Source: Leucaena leucocephala
Lineage: Eukaryota; Streptophyta; Magnoliopsida; Fabales; Fabaceae
Assembly: GCA_037074615.1 (NCBI GenBank)
Contig: CM073527.1
Span: 7,962,848 to 8,026,847 of the forward strand
Direction: 5' to 3'
Length of the DNA: 64,000 nucleotides
The notes below the pieces were generated by a model. That model was not told where the DNA came from. It did not search any database and worked only from the letters and a program-made list of their open reading frames with translations. Position numbers and translations under genes: made by a program. Shown one piece after another: positions 24,160 through 36,815 of the stretch. The stretch's first letter is position 1; each line of letters begins with the position of its first letter.

Positions 24160-25010
24160 CATCAGACTAGGGATCAAAGGAGAATGACCTCATCATTTTT
24201 GGGTAATTTAAAAGAGATTTTGGCAGAAATAACAGCTTTAGGAAATCGAATGGAAAAAAAGATGAATTTAATTGAAAGGGAGTTACATTCCACAAAGCAA
24301 GTTCATGCAGTGGGAACCTTAGTAGCACTAGTTACAAGATGTGAGTCATACAATTCAATGGTGCATGCTACAAGTACATATAATAGATAGTATGAAGAAG
24401 TAGTAACAATGCATCAAGGGAGATAAAATCAGTACTAAAAGAGAGGCCTATACTCCAACACATACAACCCTAGTTGAAGAGACCATCAAAATTTCGGGTA
24501 AGGGAGTGGGGAAAATAGACCAAACCAATTCCAAGGAGGTGGTGCTTCCTCAAGCAACTACCAAAATAATGCAACGTCTATGGTTCCAAATCACCCTAAT
24601 GCTTTAGCGGCATCAAGACCAGATGAAACTTCTCAGATGAACAACATGGATAGTAGAATGACTAATATAGACCATAAACTCAGAGAATCAAAGTCAATTC
24701 ACCTCCATAGCTTAAATCCTTCAAAGTATGTAGAAGGATAATGCTGATATGCACATAAAACTTGAGGAGTTAAGTTATAAGAATGTAGATATTACAAGTC
24801 ATTTAACTCAAGTTGCCAATATAGCGCGTGACATCAAAATGAATAGCAGTGGCATCATACCTTCAAATATTATCATTAATTTGAAGGATCTGAATACCAT
24901 ATCACTTAGAAGTGGGAAAGAAGTCCGATTTAAGGAAGATGAAACAATAAGGGAAGATATCCAAGAGTTTGAAGTTGAAAATTTAGCAACATAAATGAAG
25001 ATGGGGAAAT
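24160..25010 (+). pseudogene. gag: Athila-like gag, C-terminal half, with frameshifts
   Basis: The continuation of the gag interrupted at 21381. Readable pieces are a coiled-coil-like stretch (about 24184-24390), an Asn/Gly/Pro-rich linker with NRPNQFQGGG (about 24500-24540) and a later frame at 24749-24994. That frame holds the Athila signature around ITLRSGK, here ISLRSGKEV. Several stops and at least two frame changes make it non-functional. Confidence 0.75.
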
Positions 25011-25094
25011 CAGAGTATTAAAGAACAACAACTTATGATCAAGAAGGCAACCCAAAAGGAGACCTCACAAGAGGGAATGTAGGAAAAGCAAGAA

Positions 25095-25958
25095 GTGGAA
25101 GTGATAATTCCAAGTCCATCATACAAAGGAAAACAAATTGAGGAAAAGGCAGAGTCGAGCAAGCAAGGAGCCTCTACGCATATAGGTAAGGAGGTAAGTA
25201 TAAAAGATCTCCCTTTTCTAAAAGCTTATTTTGCTAGCAAGAAAAATATTGATTCTGAATTTGCAAAAGATATTTTTAATCTCTTCAATAAGTTAGAAAT
25301 AAAGATCCCTATAGTTGAATTCCTTTAAAGAAATCCTAAATATGCTAAAATTTTAAAAGAGTTGTATGCTGATAAGAAAAAGTTTAGGCCTCCTGAGAGA
25401 ATTCAGGTGAGTGCTAATATGTCATCACTTTTTAAGGCTGAATTACTGGTTAAGTGCCAAGACCCAGGATCTTACATAATCCCATGTACTATAGGAAATG
25501 TTCATATTAAGGGAGAGTGATTAGATCTAGGGGCTACCGTTAATATAATTCCTTGGTCGGTATACTTAGCCTTAGGTGTGAACAATCTTAGAGACACAAG
25601 TGTAGTGCTCCAATTAGTTGATAGATTAATTAGGTATCCTAAGGGAATTCTTGAGGATATTCTAGTGTAGGTTAAGGATTCAGTGTTCCCAGCTGATTTT
25701 TTTGTTATGGATATGTCTAATGAACTAGTGAATGAGAGCACTTTGATCCTAGGCAGACATTTCCTTCAAACTTCCAAGATAATCATTAGTATGAAGCATG
25801 GTTCTATTACGATGGAAGTTGGAGGACATGTAGTGACTTTCAATATGAACGAAGTAATGAGGTATCCTTTTGATAATTTTGCTTTTGTTGAGTTAAATGC
25901 CATCAATTATGCTGTTAAAGAAACTAGGGATGAGCATGAATTGAGTTTGCATGATTAG
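25095..25958 (+). pseudogene. Athila-like aspartic protease region, with stops
   Basis: Retropepsin-type protease of the same element. In one frame, positions 25521-25541 read LDLGATV, matching the family's C-DLGASVN active-site motif (Asp with an Ala in place of Ser/Thr, as is normal for Athila). Conserved text follows: LVDRLIRYPKGILEDILV, then ADFFVMDM and LILGRHFL. Stops lie at 25326, 25518 and about 25668. The element is cut at about 26287 by LTR sequence, and no reverse transcriptase follows in this window. Confidence 0.8.
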
Positions 25959-26287
25959 TATGATCCTATGTTGCATAATTCCCAAAATTCCCTTAAAGCA
26001 TTTTAGGAGTGTAAGGATTCAAAATCATCTTTGAGCACTTATGAGAATTATTTTGAATCTCTCTTCTCTATTCTTTTTCTTGCTCTTATAAAGGAAATGC
26101 ATCATGTTTTCATTGTTTTGATGTAAATAGCATGTTTTCAGTTTCTAAAGATTTCTCATTCCCATCTAACTTTGATACGATTTCATCAATTGCTAGTGAT
26201 AAAATTTTTGGAATGGAATTTGTGAGTGATTTTACAGGAAAATAAGACATTGTTGGAACTGGAAGTGGAACAAACAAAGATGGGTCG

Positions 26288-27143
26288 TGTCATATCTTGC
26301 TTTTTCCCTATATATATAATACTGATAGAGGAAAAATATTTGGAAATAATTGTGACCATAATCAGAAGGAATGAGAAATGTTAGATGATTCTTAAAGAAA
26401 GAGAGGGACTAAAATGAAAAGTTTAAAAGTTCTATGGTGAAAAATGAAAGTAGAAATAAGCTTTGGCCATTAAATGTAATTATGAAAAGTTGAAGGCCTA
26501 AAGTGTAATTTTTAAAAGTTCTGGGGAAAAATAGTAATTATTGAAAGTTGAGTCAGAAAAAGCCTAAAAATGTCCAGAATTATATTAGTCCCAAATTTTT
26601 CCAATAAATAGAGAAAATTATTCTGATCAGTTTGACGTAATACAGAATTTTGATTTGAGGTCATGAAAATTTTACATTAATTTTTGAAGGAAGGAAAATT
26701 AATACAATATCCTCTAGACCTCAGAATCAAATGAAATTGACAGTAAATTCTTATAATTAATATGTGAATTTATAAAATTGATAGAGCTTAAAAAGGAGTT
26801 CTGTAGAATTTATTATGGAATTTAAAGTGGACTAAAACACCCGATAAATAAGTTTCGGGATAATTTCTCAGGAATTTAGCCCATGAAGGTAGTGGAACAT
26901 ATAGAAGGCCCAAAATGGCATCTTATAGGCTTAGTAATATTTTCAGATAAGTGTGGGAGCCAGTGCTAATAAAGACTAGAAAAATATAAAATTATGAAAA
27001 TGCCACTAAGTATACCATTGTATTGTGTCATTGAATCAAAGTTAGACGAAGGGCATTTTAGTCATTTGAATAAGGTTAGACAATTAATGAGAGTTCCTAG
27101 AATAGTTAACCAAGGTCAAGGAATACTCTGATGAGGTGTGAAA
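26288..27143 (+). mobile_element. 5' part of a family B LTR (LTR1)
   Basis: It starts TGTCATATCTTGCTTTTTCC followed by 'aatactgatagagg', the family B start. It is cut at 27143, where another LTR start follows at once. Confidence 0.65.
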
Positions 27144-27817
27144 TGTCATATCCTAGTTTTTTTCCTATCGGTATACTACTGATAGTGGAAAAAGGTTTGG
27201 AAAGGATTATGACGAAGATCAGAAGAAATAATAAAGGGTAGATGATTCTTTAAGGAAGAGAAGGACTAAAATGAAAAGTAGAAAAGGTTAAAGGCCAAAA
27301 GTTAAAGTAGAAACAAGATTTAGGCCAAAAGTGGTCATTTCTAAAAGTTAAGGGATTTAAATGTAATTAAGTAAAAAGTTCAAGGGCAAAATTGTAATTA
27401 TGGAAAGGTCAGCCCGAAAAGGGTTAAAACTGCTTAGAAGTTTTTCAGTCCCATATTCCATCAGTAAATAGAGGAAGTTTCTCTGGTTAATCTGGCATGA
27501 TATAGAAATTTTATTAGGGCTTCACACAACAGAAAATTATCTAATAATCTAAAAGTTATCTGAATTTTTATCAAATTCCATGGATATGAGATATAAGTGG
27601 GGGAATTACAAGAAAGTGTGCCCTACAGTGTTAGATGTTATCAATCTGACAAAACCCCAGAAGAAGTCCTGCACAAAAAGTTATTCTCATAACAGTGAAT
27701 TTTGACGGGAGTTTGAAGCCACCCGTGATCCGATAATGGAATTTATCAGTAAATAAACCTAGATGAAATGAGACCAGATGACCTCATATATAGGCCTATG
27801 ATGACGCCAAGGAGGGC
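27144..27817 (+). mobile_element. 5' LTR of element E1, first part (LTR2)
   Basis: It starts TGTCATATCCTAG and is nearly identical over about 360 bp to 38480-38846, which follows a polypurine tract. The two are therefore read as the 5' and 3' LTRs of one insertion, E1. It is interrupted at 27817 in the middle of 'gccaaggagggc', a point that is continuous in other copies. Confidence 0.65.
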
Positions 27818-30410
27818 TGTAACATCCCAAATTTTCCCTATCTGTATAAGATTGATAAAGGAAAGAGGTAATGAAGAGATTGGGATGATAATAAAAAGAA
27901 AAGATAATGAGTAAGATAAGTATTAAGCCAAAGAAAGAGCGAAGGTATAAACTTGTAAAGCAAAAAGGACTAAATTGCAATTAGTAAAAGTTTCAAATGG
28001 TAATTTTGAAAATTTGACCCAGAAGAGGCAACAAAAAATGCCCAGAAGCATTTTAGTCCTAAATTTTACCATAAAATAGAGAAAGTTATTCTGATTAGTT
28101 TAACGCAATATAGAAGTTTGATTTGAGGTCCCGAAAAATTGATATAAATTTCTGAAGTTGGGAGATTATTGCAATATCTTTCAGACCTTATAATCATATG
28201 AAATTTGATAGTGAATTTTTATAATTAATATAAGAATTTATAAAATTAACAGAAGTCAAAAAGGAGTCCTGTAGAATTAATTATAAAATTTTGGTGAAAT
28301 TGAACATCGATAAAGGGTTAAAGGAAATGTAGAAAATTTTTATCAGGACTTCTGGATCTCAGAAAATTATGAAACTTTGTAGGAAATTCATTTTATATTA
28401 GAATGAGTTTCTAAAAATGTTAGAACCATTAAAAGAGGTGTCTAGCATTTACCCTAAAAATTAGGGTGATTTAAGAATATCGATATAAGGAAAGTGCCTT
28501 GGGATTTGTGCCAAGTAGCTATTGGACTTAAAAGAGGTCCAATATCACGTGCTATGCAAGCCTAATAATCCCATGGAATTGTTATGTGGTCAAATAAATT
28601 TTTAGAATATTTTATGTATTTTTAAAAGATAAAGAATTTAAGAAAGTCCAAGAAGCATGTGAGGTGTCCTTGTGGGACCCAGAAGCTTTACATATGGCAC
28701 CAAGAAGAGGAAAGGAAGATTATAGCATGTGTTAAAATATAATAAAATAATATAAGAATTAACCTAATGATGATTAAGGTTAATTAATCCAAAAATTAAC
28801 CAATCAAATTCAAGATTAAGCGATTGTAATAATTACGAAAAGTGAGGACATTATGGACCCAAGATGTCAACATTTTAGCTATAAATACCCCTCCCATCCT
28901 TCACAAAACCGTGCACCCTTGGTTACTTTGGAGAAACTCTTGTCATTTGAAAACTCAACCAAGATAAAGGCAATTCAAGGCACTTAGAGATCAAGGTAGT
29001 CAAGGCATAAGGTATGTGATCCTTCCTAGTTTATTTAGATGTGTTTTGGAAGGGTAAAACCTAGGTTTTAGTGGTTGGAAATTCCATTAAACCTAGAGTA
29101 TGCTTGCTGTCCAAATTTTAAGTTAAAGGAGGAAGAAGAAAATAAAGGTAGAATTAGGTGATTAAGGTTTAGATAAGTTGGTTTTGATGATTGGTTATTG
29201 AATTAAGTTGTGCTCTTGACTTTGTCATTGATAGAGGCATTCAGCCTAGGTCTTTTCTGGACCAAGAAGAATGAATTTCAATGATCTAATACTTCCATTG
29301 AATTTATATGATGATTTTGTGTAGGATTGAATAAGATTGGAACCTTGGAAACATTGAAATTGAGAAAGGGAGAATTTGAAACCTTCTCTGTTACTGTTCA
29401 TGCGTATGAACAGTGATTGGAATTTCATGATTTTGATATTTCCAATGGGTTTAAAATGCAAAATTGTGTAGGATTAAGTAAGATCAAAGTCTTGGAAGCA
29501 TTGGAATTGAAAAGAGGAATCTTTGGAAAATTACATGTGCTGTTTCTGTTTCTGTCCAGACCTGAAGGAAACATTAGAATTTTGAAATTCTGAATCAATA
29601 TTTGGATTCCTTGGGCAAAATTGTGTGGGATATAGTCAAGGAACCAATTAATTCACAGGACAAGACAATTAACCACAAATAAAGAAAGTTAGGAGTATAT
29701 TGGTATAGGAAAATGGAAGTAAATTATTAAGCTAGGTGCAAAGCTGAATTGGTATGGATTGTAATAAGTGTGTTACTCTACCATGACTAGGCTTTGACAT
29801 TTGTGAAAGAGGAGATTAAAAGACCAAGAAAGAAAAGGTTAACGGAGAGCTATTCCAAGGTGGTAAACTTACCTAACTTGTATGCTTTGCTTGCTTAGAT
29901 GTTTTATGTGTTGGATGTTTACTTTGATGATGTGAAGCATGTATGATTGAATGATGCTCTGTTTCTTTTTATGCTATGGCCATATGTTCTAATTTAAGGA
30001 ACACGGAAGCATGTAAAGATATCATTATGCAAGCATGATCATTAAGCACACACATATTAACATCAAGCATTGAGTTGCATACACTGTTTGGTTTATGTTT
30101 GCTACTGAGATTTTTCCCGAAATCTCACCCCTTCCATGATACAAATATCACAAAAGGACCGTCTTATGGAATCAAGGAAGGAGAATGAAGAAGTTATGAT
30201 GCATAGATACTTTATTGTATAGGAGACTTTTTATGAAAACATGTAATGTGTGCTCATTTTAGTTCTAGTTATGTTTTGTTGAGACTTGGGAAAAATAGTT
30301 AACCTTTGGATAAATGTATGAGATTTTATAGTATGATAATAGACATGTTGAACTTCATTTTGGTATCAAGTATGCCTTATTTTGATATTTGTACAAAGAT
30401 AACGATTTTT
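27818..30410 (+). mobile_element. Nested family B LTR (LTR3)
   Basis: It starts TGTAACATCCC followed by 'ttttccctatctgtataag'. A TATAAATA box is near 28881, a splice-donor-like AAG/GTATGT at about 29010, and an acceptor-like 'acaaaag/g' near 30158. The sequence passes at about 30410 into internal ORF0 sequence without an LTR end or primer binding site, so its 3' end is deleted. Confidence 0.65.
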
Positions 30411-30424
30411 TCAATGCATGATAT

Positions 30425-30934
30425 TTGTACTGGATTATGGGTAGACCAGGTATTATTCCTCCTCCACCAGAGTTTGAAGACAGAGTTACTATGAGTAATA
30501 TACCACACTCTCTTAATTCAGATATCCAGTCAGAGTTTATGACAAATCCTATTCTTTCCCAAAGTCCAGAAATATGTGGCTTTATAGAGAAAGATCAATG
30601 TGATATTCCTGGTCCTAGTCAAACCTAGCCTTCTTTGTTAAAGACATATAATGCTGACTATATTAGTCTTAAGAAAGCTGTGGAGAGTGAATTGATCAGT
30701 CTAGGTCAGGGGATGGATAGAAGTAGAGATCACAAGCAGTCAGTTTACTTGCAATTCCTCAATGCCGTATCAGGGATGATAAATAGATACGCAATAGAGG
30801 ACATTAACCTAAATCAAGTTTATACTCTAGAGGACTGTCATGAGATGATACTAAGCCTAGTACTGCCATATACCCCTACATGGCATATGGAGCTAAGTGA
30901 GTATCTGGCAAATGATCTGCCAGCAATTATTTAG
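30425..30934 (+). pseudogene. ORF0 of element E1 (accessory protein upstream of gag), 5'-truncated
   Basis: One frame from 30425 to the stop at 30934, with a single in-frame TAG at 30626-30628. The N-terminal part is Pro-rich (IIPPPPEFEDR). It then reads CDIPGPSQ, followed by a helical domain with KKAVESELISLG, RSRD, SVYLQFLNAV, a Tyr-based turn and LPYTPTWHMELSEYL. The order IPGPS motif, AVE helix, VY-F-x3-V and L-P-x-T-x-T-W recurs in the ORF0 of E4 (62165-63058) and the copies at 41866-42689 and 51230-51740. The function is unknown. It matches no standard gag, protease, RT, RNase H, integrase or env motif. The 5' end is lost at the junction near 30412. Confidence 0.7.
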
Positions 30935-31219
30935 GGGTGGCACATCTGTATACAGAAGTATGTACAGTCTATGATTCCCTAGAACTGAATGTAGAAGGAG
31001 ATGAGGGGTATGTAAATATGTAAAGTGTAAAGTAAAGTAATTACTCATATGTATAGTAGTTATAATGTACCCCAAATATGTAATTGACATGTATGTGATG
31101 TATGTATAAATGTTATGACAACATGAAATATGATGGTTGGTTGAGCATTTATATGAATACGTTCCCCATTTAAATGTTATTATGATGTGTAGATATAAAT
31201 GAGTTTTAATTGACTCCAA
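30893..31219 (-). CDS. Antisense ORF in E1, 108 codons, unknown
   Basis: A minus-strand frame of 108 codons that starts just upstream of the gag position and runs back over the 3' end of ORF0. A collinear 108-codon frame with clear similarity exists in the inverted copy at 41554-41880. Both begin ME(S/P)IK(T/A)H and end RQILT or CQILT. The predicted protein is rich in Ile, Tyr, His, Thr and Cys, which could reflect antisense AT-rich sequence. No family is recognised; expression is unproven. Confidence 0.3.
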   Translation of the reverse strand: MESIKTHLYLHIIITFKWGTYSYKCSTNHHISCCHNIYTYITYMSITYLGYIITTIHMSNYFTLHFTYLHTPHLLLHSVLGNHRLYILLYTDVPPLNNCWQIICQILT

Positions 31220-31235
31220 TTCATCAAAGTCAAGA

Positions 31236-32182
31236 ATGTTAGAATAGAAAAAGTTATGGCTAGGTCACAATGTGAATCAGGTTAGGTCATGAACAAAAGA
31301 TCCAGAGAAGTTAAGTTGCGATGGGATGAGACTAGTCAGTATTCAGGTTGCGGCTAGAATACATTGAGATATAGAAGATCAGTTTAAGAAGAAGTTCAAA
31401 AGTAGATCCTCCGTATGATTATTAGGAGTTGATCTACAGTACAAAATAATTTGTACAGCTAGTCTTTACGGAAAAGAACAATGAGAAGTTAGAATGAGAT
31501 TTACCTAAGAATGATCTAATTCATGGCTTAAGGCTAGAGACATGATGGTTAATAAATAGAAAGTTAATGTTCCTAAAGCAGAGGAATTCTATAACAAAGA
31601 GATAGTAACCTAATGCTCTGCCCTAGAGAATAGAAATAGTAATGTTAGATGATGAATGAGATCCAAGTGACTTAAATTAGTCAGGATCCAAAGACATACC
31701 AGAAAGGAATCACAGTCTAGTCAAGAACAGACTGGGATTGATAGACAGAAAGAGGTAAAACATAGTAGAGAGATACAGAAGTTACTCTATATGAGATGGA
31801 GAGTGATTTGCTCACTTGAGATTCCTCTCAATTAGAGAGAGATGAGCGTAAGGCTAAGGGTTAGAGCAAAGGAAAGATAACCCTATTGATGGATACTTAA
31901 TCGAGTTAATTCATATGAACCTTGAGGCTTAATAAGAGTTACTTTCTCGCCTGTTAGTAATCCAGGAGGATAAGGGAAAACTTAAAAGTTTGAATGGCGT
32001 AAAGATATGAGCCAAACCTTTCCTCAGTTAGCTGAAAGAAAACAACTGACTCAGTTATAGATTACAGACATATTATAGTGAGGCCAAAGACACGAAAGTC
32101 CTTCAAGTTAGAGACATAGAAGTCTTACAGGCGATGAGAAATGTTATGATAAGAATGAATATGGCCTAGTAAGATAGCCTGA
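31236..32182 (+). pseudogene. Internal region of E1 after ORF0, with gag start relic
   Basis: The ATG at 31236 lies 301 bp after the ORF0 stop. In E4 the gag ATG lies 283 bp after its ORF0 stop, and both start sites read AATGGTWAGAA-like. The rest has stops in all frames, and no gag, RT or integrase motif could be recovered. The end is continuous with 35390 once the nested solo LTR is removed. Confidence 0.45.
32178..32182 (+). repeat. Target site duplication CCTGA (left copy)
   Basis: CCTGA precedes 32183 and is repeated exactly at 35390-35394. The unoccupied form 'gcctgatatgataa' is present in element E3 at about 51103. Confidence 0.9.
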
Positions 32183-35100
32183 TGTCATATCCTTACTTTT
32201 AACCTCAATTATACTTGATTAGAAGTGATTGGAACCAATTACATGATCATTTGCTTTGAAAACATCCATTTCCAAAAGATTTGCTCTCGGGTACTGTTCA
32301 CTTTTACTGTTCATTTGGTAATTCCAGAACATGTACCCTACTTTGAAAATTCATAATTAATTGTAGAAAAATCGAAATAACATGGTTCCAATTTATAATG
32401 AAAGATATTTCACATATCTTTGAGGGAAAAATATGAAACTGAGGTTTTCTTGTCCCAATGAAATCAGTTTAATCGTTGAAAATCACTGTTCATTTGGTAA
32501 AATCTGGAAGTTCCAGTTTCTTTGCTTAACTTCAAAAATTCATTTCTATTTGGTTACTTATCCAAATGAACTGTGTTACCTATGGATTTGAAGATTTAGA
32601 TGTTATCTTTAAGCTCATAAAATTTCGTAGAAAAACACGTTCATTTGGTATATGAAATCTTTGTGTAACCGTCACTGCCTCTCAGCACTCGTTTTACTCA
32701 ATTCCAGATCTTACTTCCAACTTTGGAAAATCATAATAATTCAGATACTTATCCAAATGAGGTGTTCTTGGTTTTCATTTAAAGCTATGTGTCTTAAATT
32801 TAAGCAGGCCAAGTTTCAGATTAAAACTCGTTGATTTAGATGCCAAAAACATTGTCAAATCACCACGGCCTCAAAACAGGACTAGAGAAACATACACCAT
32901 GCATACTAGCATATCATCCCATAGTGTCATGTAAGTCATGTAGCTTATTATACAACTTATTCATCAACATTTACTCTCCTCCCTTGAAAAGATCCAGCAC
33001 CTAAAACATAGTTATGCATGTGGAAGGAATGAGATTTCATGGAAATCCCAATAGCAAGTTACACAAACTATAATATCATGCATGGATAATTGTATGCTTA
33101 ACATGTTATCATGAGATGGGAGCTACTTCATAATGGTACATAAGCAAACTCTAACATGCATATTGTCATGAAATAACTTGCAAGGAGTTGCAATCATTCA
33201 TACTTCATCATAACATGATGACATAAGCTCAAGCTCAACCAAACACCATAATCAACAAGCAAGCAAAACAATTAAACAAACATGAGTTATAGTTAGGTAT
33301 CCTTGCTACCTCTTAGATATCTTGGTCAAGACCTTCTTGAAGTGCTTTCCTTCCTTCACAAATGTCAAAACCTAACCATTACAACATAATATCAAGTTAC
33401 AACTCAACTTGAAACCAAATCCAAGACTAGGTTTTCACTAGCTCCCTTTCTTTCTCTAATTTATGTTTCCTACTTCCACCATTCCAAAATAAATTCTCAT
33501 GGTTCATTCCCACATAATTTTTCATGTAGAATCCAAATATGAAATCAGAATTTCCAAAATCAAAACATACCAATTGCTACAGTGCCAAACCGAAATGCAT
33601 GCTCTTGTTTTCCAAAAATTCTCATTTTGATTCCAATGCTTCCAATACTTGTTCTCCTACTTTATCCCCACACAACTTTCCATTTTAAACTCATTGGAAG
33701 CATCAAAATCATGAAATTCCATCATATGAACAGTACCACGTACAGTACCAGCAAGAACACAAAACCCTAAATCCAAACATACTTGAATTCACAAGCTTAT
33801 ACTACTTGATTCTAGCTTGTTTAAGCTTGTCTAAACTATCCATAACATAAAACTCATATTTTAACCACATATGAGCAGCACTTCCAACAGCAACCATAAG
33901 GGAAATATAGCATGAAAACCCCTTAAAACCATGAGCTAACTTGCTAGAACAAAGCTCAAGATCAAGGGAGATGATTACTTTGCTTGTTACTTCACTTTGG
34001 TTGCTTCTTTCTTGGTTGAATGGAAATTTTGCAAGAGTTTCCCTATGGTTCACCATGAATTCCGAAGTGTTCTGAATAGGGGGTATTTATAGAGAAATTT
34101 GGGTTGAAATGGATGGCCAAGATTGATTTGGTTACTATTTGATCTAAAGGCTCACATTTAATCTTGGATTTTACTTTTTCTAAAAAGAATAATTATTACA
34201 TCATGTGGGACAGCTCATGGGACACCTAAGAGGGTTAGGTGGCGTGCTGCCCATGTCAAGAAGGTTCTGGAAAAATTCCAGTCCAATCCGGTACCGATCG
34301 GAGCCGTTTCACGACAACCGGACTGTTTTCTGTTTTGAATTTTTTTTATAATATACCAGGATATGTATTATGTCTTGGAAATCAATATATAGGCTTCTCA
34401 TATCATTGAAAATGATATATTGAATATTTATCTGCCATCCATTCCTTGAAAAATAACCAAAATACTCTTAGTGTCCTTTCCTGCGCTGTACTAACCCTAA
34501 GAGCAAAATCATCATTTCACACCTCTTTACACTGCCTCAAGGCATATATTGACTCTATATAATCATATTTATACTATGTCCCACGTTTTTGGCCTATCCA
34601 TAATGACCAAAATGACCTCCATCCATCACTGGTACAGTATAGGCATCCAGGGGTATTTTCGTAATTTTACACTTTTCCTGGACTGCTCTGGCCTGTGGCC
34701 CATATAACTGTCTAGTCACCTTAATGGGCTCACAATGGTGTCATTTGGGCCTTATTATGGGCTTATTGCCTATATTGCCTTTATGGCCCAATTCACTGTA
34801 CAACTCTCCCGATCATATTTATCGGGTATTTTATTTCACTGTAAAATCCCGTATGGCTTCTACAGGATTCCTTTTCTAATTCTGTCAATTTTATAAATTC
34901 ATATATTAAATATATAAATTTTCTATAAAGTCTCATATAATTATGATATCTCAAAAATACTGTAATAATTCCTTCTGACTTCACGAATTTATATCAATTA
35001 ATCGGGACCTCAAATCAAAATTCTGTGTTGCGTTAAACTGACCGGAATATTTTTATCTATCTACTGGTAAAATTTGGGTCTGATCTGATTCCGGGCATTT

Positions 35101-35389
35101 TTGGCCTGTTTTGACTCAACTTTTCCATATTACATTTAGGTCCCTTAAATTTTGAATAATTGCACTTTAGTCCCTGAACTTTTCATTAATTGCATTTAGG
35201 TCCCTCCTTTTTCTTCTACTTTCACTTTTCACCTTCAAACTTTTAAATTTTCATTTGGTCCCTATTCTTTTCTTAGTTATTAATCCTTCCCTTTCCTTTC
35301 ACAATTTGATACAGTTTATTCCAAGAATCTTATATCCATTGCAGATAAACTGTACAGGTACATCAGGTCAAAAAATTGGGGATATGACA
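32183..35389 (-). mobile_element. Solo LTR, family C (3207 bp), reverse, inside E1
   Basis: It runs from TGTCATATCC to GGATATGACA and is flanked by perfect CCTGA duplications. It is a close reverse-complement copy of the 5' LTR of E4 (58838-62046, 3209 bp). For example, the small frame at 60171 and its counterpart ending at 34056 share the same first 47 residues. The reverse TATA box is TATTTATA near 34085. The high similarity to the E4 LTR suggests recent activity of this family. Confidence 0.92.
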
Positions 35390-36699
35390 CCTGATATGAT
35401 AAACTATCTCCAATTCCTAAATAAATAAATAGGATACTGTAGATGTAAACTAAAGATAAATTGCCTCAGAAATTGTTTGAAGATTAGTAGAAAAAGATAT
35501 ATGTAAGCTAAGAGAAAGAAGTTTATGAGGTTTAAAAAAAGTAAAGTAGCCACATATTCAAAGGTAAAGTGACTCCCCTGTTCCTTATATAAGAAAGAGT
35601 AAGGAAGGGTTGAGTCTATACCCTAGTAAGAGGGTGATATGGCAGCCTAAGTGAAACAAGTAAATGACTTAGGTACCTGAATAGAGGATGAGGTGTTAAA
35701 GGGACATGATGGTTAAAGGTTACCTAGTTAGTTGTTTAGTTGCAGTATGCATATAAGGGATGGTGGAGCAAACTATGTAATAGTGATATGGCTTATGTTG
35801 GCATAAGTTATGATGAGAAGTTGCATCTCCTTGCAGTTATCATATGATGACAGCATGTTAGAGAATGCTTAAATGATTGCATCTCCTTGCATATTATGCA
35901 TGTTGAGTATGCTATGATAAATGAATACTCCCCTTATGCAATACATACTGGGTAGAGTATACCAGATGAGAAAGTTATGTTGCCTCCCATGCCCTATGAC
36001 ATGCAATTAAATAATTCAACTTAGCAAGGATGAAGCAATTGCAAAGTGCTAAACTAGAAAGTTAGCTACTTGATTCTCAAAAGATAGAAAGAGAATTTAT
36101 GATATGACAATGATAGTCAATGGGATAGAGAATGAGATTAAAGATAAAAGGTTAGTAGTAAATTTATAGATAAATGATTACAATATTCAGGACATATCCT
36201 TTCAGTAGGGATAAGATATATGAACGATGTGCTATGAATATGAAAGGAAATGAGATGTAGTTATGAAAGATGATGTGACTCTAAGAAATAGTAGTTTTTA
36301 AATAATATAAGTTAATGTTTTTGCAATAGAGCTAGATTTCTCTTGCAATAGAGTAAGATTGCTTTTGAAATAAAGCCAAGGGATAGGCTAGTATAACTCA
36401 GATAGAGTAAGGTCCCTCTGATGAGATGAATATATGATGATAGATATGTGCATGGTAGAGCCTGTGTAGCTCTCTACAGTAATGGATATAGTAAAATTAT
36501 AAAAAATGAGAATGATATGAGTTCCTGTGTGATAGAGGAAGTGAGAAAAGTCCTAATAGATAATATTGGCTTCTGTGATCATTTTTGGGAAATTATCTAT
36601 GGAGTTAACAACTATGTGGAAGTAACTAACCTTATAACTTTGTCCGTTGGTTTAGATCTTCCAGCGATGAGAATACAGTACAACAGAATCATAATAGAT

Positions 36700-36815
36700 T
36701 TCGGAGGATTGCAGTTAGATCCTAGTATGGCTCCCAGAGAATAGAATACAAGGGTCGCAGTTAGATCATGAAGAGGCTTACGGTTGATCGCAGTAGATCC
36801 CGAGGGTCACAGTAG
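36700..36815 (+). repeat. Minisatellite with GAGG-TCGCAGTTAGATC units
   Basis: Four diverged repeats of a unit like GGRTCGCAGTTAGATCC, spaced about 25-45 bp apart. The same array is present reversed in E2 at about 40445-40575. Confidence 0.6.

Noticed and set aside
30357..30372. GGTATCAAG resembling a primer binding site before ORF0 of E1
   Set aside because: The surrounding text matches the inside of other LTRs (for example 49498-49560), so it is LTR sequence and not a primer site.
33802..34056. 84-codon frame with a near-identical partner at 60171
   Set aside because: The two frames are similar because the whole LTRs are near-identical recent copies; similarity alone is no evidence of coding.
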